DNA of 8,296 nt from Firmicutes bacterium UBA3738. Its GTDB lineage: Bacteria; Bacillota; Clostridia; Peptostreptococcales; Anaerovoracaceae. Under the pieces are notes generated by a model. The model was not told the origin of the DNA. It ran no database searches and saw nothing but the letters and a program-made list of their open reading frames with translations. The stretch spans positions 1 to 8,296 of the forward strand of contig DFGY01000111.1 in the NCBI GenBank assembly GCA_002372505.1, in the 5' to 3' direction. Shown piece by piece: positions 4,867 through 8,296 of the stretch (positions are counted from its first letter, which is position 1; each line of letters opens with the position of its first letter). Made by a program: the position numbers and the translations under genes.

Positions 4867-5895
4867 TTAATGCTGATCAAAGACCGTATACTGCACCGGT
4901 ACCCAGCGATAACCTTCTCCTTCCTGCAGAAGGCGGCCCAGGCCGGGGAAGGGGATGTGGGCGCCGGCTACAATCGTCTTATTGGCGGCCAGCTTCTTCA
5001 TCAGGGCCAGGCGGGTTGTCCGAGCAGCAGCATCGTCACTGTCGAAATCAATGGCCACTTCCGGATGCTGCATCTGGACGGCCACATTATGCATTACGTC
5101 ACCCCAAAACAGGATCTTTTCTCCCTGGGAGCTGAAGAGGAAGCCTGTATGGCCCGGGGTATGCCCCGGCAGAGGCACGGACTGCACTTCTCCAAAGAGT
5201 GTATCCCCAGATGTGTACACCTTGATTTTCCCAGCATCCACATAGGGCTGCATCGTATAATGAGCATCTTTGGCAAAGGGCCGGGCCGGTTCCGGCAGTG
5301 TTTCAATGGGCGCATCCACCCAGAATGCCTTATCCTTCTTTTGTAAATAGAGGGTGGCATTCTTGAAGACCCGCTTGCCTTCATGGGTGATCCCCATAAT
5401 GTGGTCAGAATGCAGATGGGTGAATACCACGGCATCCACTTGTTCCGGCTTATAGCCGGAGGCCTTCAGGCTGTCCACCAGACGGCCCAGCTTATCGGTA
5501 TAGATGGGTGCTACTCCTTCTCCTTTGCCCGCGTCAATGAGGATCAGATGATCTCCAGTATTCACCAGGTACGCGTTGATAGCGCCGATCATCACCCCAT
5601 CTTTGTCCCGAGGTGCCAATTCCCCGTCGATCATAGCATCCAACTGGGCTTTGGTAAAGTCAGTGTGGTTTTCCAGCAGAGACGTGGGCAGCCTGCCGAT
5701 GCCGTCAAGCAAAGCCGTTACTTCATACTTTCCCACCATCAGCCGGTAATACCCGGGAACCTGAGTCTGCTGCATCTTCACCGCGTTGGCCGGCGCAGAA
5801 ATCTGTGCCGCTCCGGCTACTGCTGCTCCCATAAAGGGATTCATGGAAAATGCGATCACTGCCGCTGCCATAGAAGCCATAATTTTCTTTTTCAT
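4867..5895 (-). CDS. Exported metallo-beta-lactamase-fold hydrolase
   Basis: The 342-residue protein starts with a signal peptide: MKKK, a hydrophobic stretch (about 9-30, MAAAVIAFSMNPFMGAAVAGAA) and likely cleavage near residue 30-38; no lipobox cysteine is present. The mature part is an MBL fold of the type that includes methyl parathion hydrolase-like and lactonase-like enzymes, with THLHSDH (His160, His162, Asp164, His165), PGHTPGHT (His249), WGDVMHN (Asp266) and GAHIPFPG (His313), so both metal sites look complete. The substrate is unknown; a lactone or ester is plausible. I chose the ATG at 5893-5895 because GAGGAG lies six bases upstream; a start seven residues earlier has no such site. 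It follows the flavin oxidoreductase by 37 bases and is probably the last gene of the MarR-controlled unit. Confidence 0.87.
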   Translation of the reverse strand: MKKKIMASMAAAVIAFSMNPFMGAAVAGAAQISAPANAVKMQQTQVPGYYRLMVGKYEVTALLDGIGRLPTSLLENHTDFTKAQLDAMIDGELAPRDKDGVMIGAINAYLVNTGDHLILIDAGKGEGVAPIYTDKLGRLVDSLKASGYKPEQVDAVVFTHLHSDHIMGITHEGKRVFKNATLYLQKKDKAFWVDAPIETLPEPARPFAKDAHYTMQPYVDAGKIKVYTSGDTLFGEVQSVPLPGHTPGHTGFLFSSQGEKILFWGDVMHNVAVQMQHPEVAIDFDSDDAAARTTRLALMKKLAANKTIVAGAHIPFPGLGRLLQEGEGYRWVPVQYTVFDQH

Positions 5896-5932
5896 ACCGT
5901 TCTCCTCTTTTCTCATTTCTTTAGGTTTATAC

Positions 5933-6928
5933 TTATTCTGCGAAGGCTTCGTTTGCCCAGTTGGGATTTTGAATCAAGGCACGGGCCACGCCGACCATGT
6001 CGGCAGCACCTGCAGCCAGCAGGCTTTCTGCATCAGTGCGGGTCTTCACGCCCCCAGTGAGCAGTACAGGTACCTGGACCACTTGTTTAATGGCCTCAGC
6101 TGCCTCCTTAAAGAACCCCACGCCCGTATTTTGGGGATGTTGGGCACCGCATTGTCCGCCGGAAACGCTAATGTATTGGGCCCCGGCCTGCGCTAAAAGC
6201 GCCGCGGCCTTTGCCCCGTCTGCCAACGTATTTCCCCCGGGCAGGTAATCGCAGGCCCCCAGACGGACCCCCAGCACCATTTCGTCCCCTACGTTTTCCC
6301 GTAACAGACGCAGCAGCTCTGTCACCACCCGCACCCGGTTTTCTACAGGACCACCATATTGGTCCGTCCGTTGGTTGGTAAGCGGCGAATAAAACTGATC
6401 CAGCAGGTACCCATGAGCCATATGCAGCTCAATCCCATCGGCCCCTGCTGCTTTGGCCCGCAAAGCTGCCTGAACAAATTCTTCTTTAAGCTCAGCGATC
6501 TCCTCAAGGCTCATAGCATGGGTTTTGATGGGCTCCCCTTTGCCGGCTCCGGGCATGGGCGTAGGCAAGCCGCTGGGGCTGATGCCTTCCACGGAAACAT
6601 TGGAACACATAATCCGCGCGCCCCCATGGGACAGCTGCAGAAAGATGGGAGTTTTGTTCCCATGGACCAAATCCACTAACTGAGTGAGCCCTGGTACATC
6701 GGCGTCTTTGGCTATGGACAACTGGTTCGTCACCGCCCGGCCATTAGGGTGCACATAGGCGTGTTCTGCCACCACCAGCCCTATATCTCCGGACGCAGTA
6801 CGGGCATCGTAATAGGCAAGCTCCCGGGCAGAAACTGTCCCCAGATCGGAAAGTTCGAAATCCACGGGTGCCATCACCAGGCGGTTCCGAAGAATTAAAT
6901 GACCAATTTGAATTTCTTTTTCTAACAT
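5933..6928 (-). CDS. Old Yellow Enzyme-family NADH:flavin oxidoreductase
   Basis: The 331-residue protein is a single-domain FMN-dependent TIM barrel of the OYE family. It shows the N-terminal LRNRLVMAP strand, LQLSHGGAR (98-105), the paired active-site histidines His169 and His172 in ELHMAHGYLL, the family signature DQFYSPLTNQRTDQYGG (177-193), and the C-terminal phosphate-binding part LLTGGVKTRTDAE and GVARALIQNP. It lacks the C-terminal 4Fe-4S and NADH domains of the long 2,4-dienoyl-CoA reductase or bile-acid type enzymes. The likely role is NAD(P)H-dependent reduction of activated C=C bonds or quinone-like electrophiles in the cytoplasm. AAAGGAGAG precedes the ATG at good distance. The gene lies 48 bases after marR, and the gap contains a copy of the putative MarR operator, so repression by MarR is likely. 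Confidence 0.92.
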   Translation of the reverse strand: MLEKEIQIGHLILRNRLVMAPVDFELSDLGTVSARELAYYDARTASGDIGLVVAEHAYVHPNGRAVTNQLSIAKDADVPGLTQLVDLVHGNKTPIFLQLSHGGARIMCSNVSVEGISPSGLPTPMPGAGKGEPIKTHAMSLEEIAELKEEFVQAALRAKAAGADGIELHMAHGYLLDQFYSPLTNQRTDQYGGPVENRVRVVTELLRLLRENVGDEMVLGVRLGACDYLPGGNTLADGAKAAALLAQAGAQYISVSGGQCGAQHPQNTGVGFFKEAAEAIKQVVQVPVLLTGGVKTRTDAESLLAAGAADMVGVARALIQNPNWANEAFAE

Positions 6929-6946
6929 CTGTTTCTCTCCTTTTTA

Positions 6947-6969
6947 TTGTATATACATCAAATAATGTA
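6947..6969. promoter_or_regulatory. Putative MarR operator upstream of the OYE gene
   Basis: TTGTATATACATCA (6947-6960) followed by ATGTA (6965-6969) contains the perfect palindrome TGTATATACA. Nearly the same block stands in front of marR at 7407-7428. It lies between the marR stop and the OYE ribosome binding site. Confidence 0.65.
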
Positions 6970-6976
6970 AAAAACT

Positions 6977-7390
6977 TCAACCAGCTGTGACGGTCTTCAA
7001 AAACTCTGAATACTTATCTACCCCTTCTTCGCCTAAGCGGGCAGCCACAATATCCTGTGCCTCATTCCAAAGAGCCTGAGCGTTACGGAATACCTCTTCC
7101 CCTTCATAGGTAAGAACAAGGACACCATTACGGGCACCCACAGGCTTATTGTCCTTGACAAGGCCATTTTTTTCAAGGGGCCTGATCGTCCGGGCTAAGG
7201 TAGAACGATCCACACCCATGGCATCTGCAATTTCCCGTAAGGATCCACTCTGGAGCTCATGGATGCGTAGTAAAATCAAATACTGCACAGGAGTCACTCC
7301 GGCCGGGGCTATCGTCTGCGTGTAAAGCTTCAACAGCTTTTCAGAAGCACGCTTCAAACGCATGCAAAAACATTCCTCAGGGTTCCACAT
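6977..7390 (-). CDS. MarR-family transcriptional regulator
   Basis: The 137-residue protein has the MarR winged helix: an N-terminal dimerisation helix, GVTPVQYLILLRIHE (31-45), the helix-turn-helix SLREIADAMGVDRSTLARTIRPLEKNGLV, and a wing ending in VLVLT. Cys7 and Cys9 (ECFCMRLKRA) occupy the same part of the first helix as the sensing cysteine of OhrR-type regulators; many relatives with CxCxxLRRA also carry them, so redox or electrophile sensing is plausible but not proven. AGGTG five bases before the ATG supports the start. It appears to be the first gene of marR-OYE-hydrolase, with operator copies before itself and before the OYE gene, which argues for autorepression and control of both enzymes. 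Confidence 0.9.
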   Translation of the reverse strand: MWNPEECFCMRLKRASEKLLKLYTQTIAPAGVTPVQYLILLRIHELQSGSLREIADAMGVDRSTLARTIRPLEKNGLVKDNKPVGARNGVLVLTYEGEEVFRNAQALWNEAQDIVAARLGEEGVDKYSEFLKTVTAG

Positions 7391-7406
7391 GTAATCACCT
7401 CTTTTG

Positions 7407-7429
7407 TTGTATATGCATCATAAATGTAC
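7407..7429. promoter_or_regulatory. Putative MarR operator at the marR promoter
   Basis: TTGTATATGCATCA (7407-7420) followed by ATGTA (7424-7428) repeats the block at 6947-6969 with one base changed in the first 14 and a one-base difference in spacing. It overlaps the end of the -10 box and the expected transcription start. Confidence 0.65.
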
Positions 7430-7456
7430 TTTAACAGAAATTGCAAGAAATGTCAA
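7428..7456 (-). promoter_or_regulatory. Promoter of the marR unit
   Basis: A perfect TTGACA (7451-7456) and TAAAGT (7428-7433) on the minus strand are 17 bases apart. The operator-like block begins immediately downstream. Confidence 0.7.
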
Positions 7457-7552
7457 GGATAATCATCACTGCCTCACAGCCTGACGCATCAACACGCAGC
7501 CCGGTATCTGTATGAGGTGCCGGAGGAAGGGCTGACATAAGCTTCTGCCACT

Positions 7553-7963
7553 TTATAATCCTTCCTGCACGATAACAGGTGTCAAACCGAGAAATTCGAA
7601 AAGCAGATCCATGCGGTTTCTGGAATCCTGACCTTTGCGCGTCACAGCCCAGGCTTCATCACTCAAAACATACGGATGAAGCGCCAGCGATTCATGCAAA
7701 CTTTTTGGCATACGCAATTTAAAATTACCAGAGTATTGCAATGCGCTTGTAGGTTCCGGAATATCAATATTATCTTCTAAACAGGCAAGCAGCCATTCCC
7801 TCTTGGCGTCCTCTGCATTTTTTATCACTTCTTCAAGCGTATCAGCACAGGTCACACAACCAGGCAACTCCGGGTAGCAGGCGCCATATCCCCCGTCAAC
7901 GGTATCCGGAATAATTTCCAAACGATATGGCAACGAAAGATAATATTCCAACGTCTTATTCAT
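7553..7963 (-). CDS. hicB: HicB-family antitoxin with an atypical C-terminus
   Basis: The 136-residue protein matches HicB antitoxins that pair with this HicA type: LEYYLSLPYRLEI, GGYGACYPELPGCVTCADTLEE (24-45), NAEDAKREWL and the strand-helix FKLRMPKSLHESLA (81-94), which begins the Arc-type ribbon-helix-helix. HicB normally continues with a second helix like EGVSMNQYxxYLLS. Here residues 95-136 (LHPYVLSDEAWAVTRKG onward) are unrelated, and I find no such helix in the other two frames either. The RNase-neutralising domain looks intact but the DNA-binding half may not be. The ATG at 7961-7963 has AGGA five bases upstream and overlaps the hicA stop; an ATG one codon earlier and a GTG at 7973-7975 are alternatives. 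Confidence 0.82.
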   Translation of the reverse strand: MNKTLEYYLSLPYRLEIIPDTVDGGYGACYPELPGCVTCADTLEEVIKNAEDAKREWLLACLEDNIDIPEPTSALQYSGNFKLRMPKSLHESLALHPYVLSDEAWAVTRKGQDSRNRMDLLFEFLGLTPVIVQEGL

Positions 7964-8201
7964 CATGTTCCTCACTTTCGATCGCTTCTTTTACCAGTAA
8001 CACATAAACTCGTTTTATTGGTTCGTGTTGCGGTACGGTTATTGGATTTTTTCCCGGTTTGCGAAACGTTCTGTGGCTTCCTCCACCTTTGGGCATGTGC
8101 ATTTCATAACCGTAAAACTCAAGAACCTTTTTAACTTCTTTAAACTGCAACTCTTTATCTAAATTTTTTATTCGCAAAATCAGTTTCTCAAATTGCGACA
8201 T
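7956..8201 (-). CDS. hicA: HicA-family mRNA interferase toxin
   Basis: The 81-residue protein is a HicA toxin, a small dsRBD-like RNase that cuts mRNA when not held by HicB. The segment FKEVKKVLEFYGYE (20-33) leads to KGGGSHRTFRKPG (38-50) with the catalytic His43, then NPITVPQHEPIKRVYV. An ATG further upstream (8256-8258) would add 19 residues, but the promoter -35 and -10 boxes lie between the two starts. The chosen ATG has AGGAGG six bases upstream. It overlaps hicB by 8 bases, the usual toxin-first order for this pair. All expected toxin residues are present, so it should be active. Confidence 0.9.
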   Translation of the reverse strand: MSQFEKLILRIKNLDKELQFKEVKKVLEFYGYEMHMPKGGGSHRTFRKPGKNPITVPQHEPIKRVYVLLVKEAIESEEHDE

Positions 8202-8219
8202 ACAATTCCTCCTGCATTC

Positions 8220-8248
8220 ATTATAAATGACATCGCATATGATGTCAA
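8220..8248 (-). promoter_or_regulatory. Promoter of hicAB with embedded operator
   Basis: A perfect TTGACA (8243-8248) and a perfect TATAAT (8220-8225) are spaced by 17 bases. The inverted repeat TGACATC (8228-8234) and GATGTCA (8241-8247), with a 6-bp centre, fills the spacer and overlaps the -35 box, an ideal place for HicB repression. Confidence 0.85.
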
Positions 8249-8296
8249 ACCTAGTCATTTTTTTATGTCCTAATTATTTTATTCCCGCCAGCTTCT

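Noticed and set aside
7480..7546. Plus-strand frame ending in ARYLYEVPEEGLT and a stop, as a gene remnant
   Set aside because: The frame is only about two dozen codons, is closed upstream by a stop, and I cannot place it in a family.
8202..8258. Longer start for the HicA toxin at 8256-8258
   Set aside because: The extension lies across perfect -35 and -10 boxes, while the internal ATG has AGGAGG at ideal spacing.

Overview
The window reads as accessory chromosome from a Bacillota-type anaerobe. It has strong AGGAGG-like ribosome binding sites, near-consensus sigma-70 promoters with 17-bp spacers, and short tightly packed operons. The protein types (HicAB pair, Rpn-like fragment, serine-recombinase tail, exported metallo-hydrolase beside an Old Yellow Enzyme) would fit Negativicutes such as Acidaminococcaceae. 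That assignment is inferred from family resemblance, not from a marker gene.

Layout. 49-531 (minus): two small genes, one a zinc ribbon and one unknown. 532-934: no gene, but a possible small RNA with its own promoter and terminator, then a second hairpin. 935-1312 (minus): apparent C-terminal remnant of an Rpn/PD-(D/E)XK-type protein. 1373-3436: a divergon with a TetR regulator on plus and a FrnE/DsbA-like thiol oxidoreductase followed by a glyoxalase II-like metallo-hydrolase on minus. 3437-3644: nested palindromes and the terminator of the next gene. 3645-4427 (minus): an in-frame chimera, the N-terminal part of a Fic protein joined to the coiled-coil C-terminal end of a large serine recombinase. 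4428-4866: gene-free and repeat-rich, with a four-site symmetric operator-like array, a 14-bp tandem repeat, and an 81-bp palindromic element. 4867-7390 (minus): marR, an Old Yellow Enzyme-type flavin oxidoreductase and an exported metallo-beta-lactamase-fold hydrolase, apparently one regulon. 7553-8201 (minus): a hicA-hicB toxin-antitoxin pair whose HicB has an unusual C-terminus.

How it works together. Two separate regulator-plus-enzyme modules (TetR/FrnE/MBL and MarR/OYE/MBL) each pair a redox enzyme with a metallo-hydrolase. Each has operator-like repeats just downstream of its promoter -10 box, which suggests inducible responses to thiol-reactive or electrophilic compounds. Around them lie signs of past rearrangement: the fic-recombinase fusion, the Rpn remnant, the altered HicB tail and the repeat cluster. 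The most unusual signals are the fusion gene and the four evenly spaced TAAGGGA sites over its promoter.
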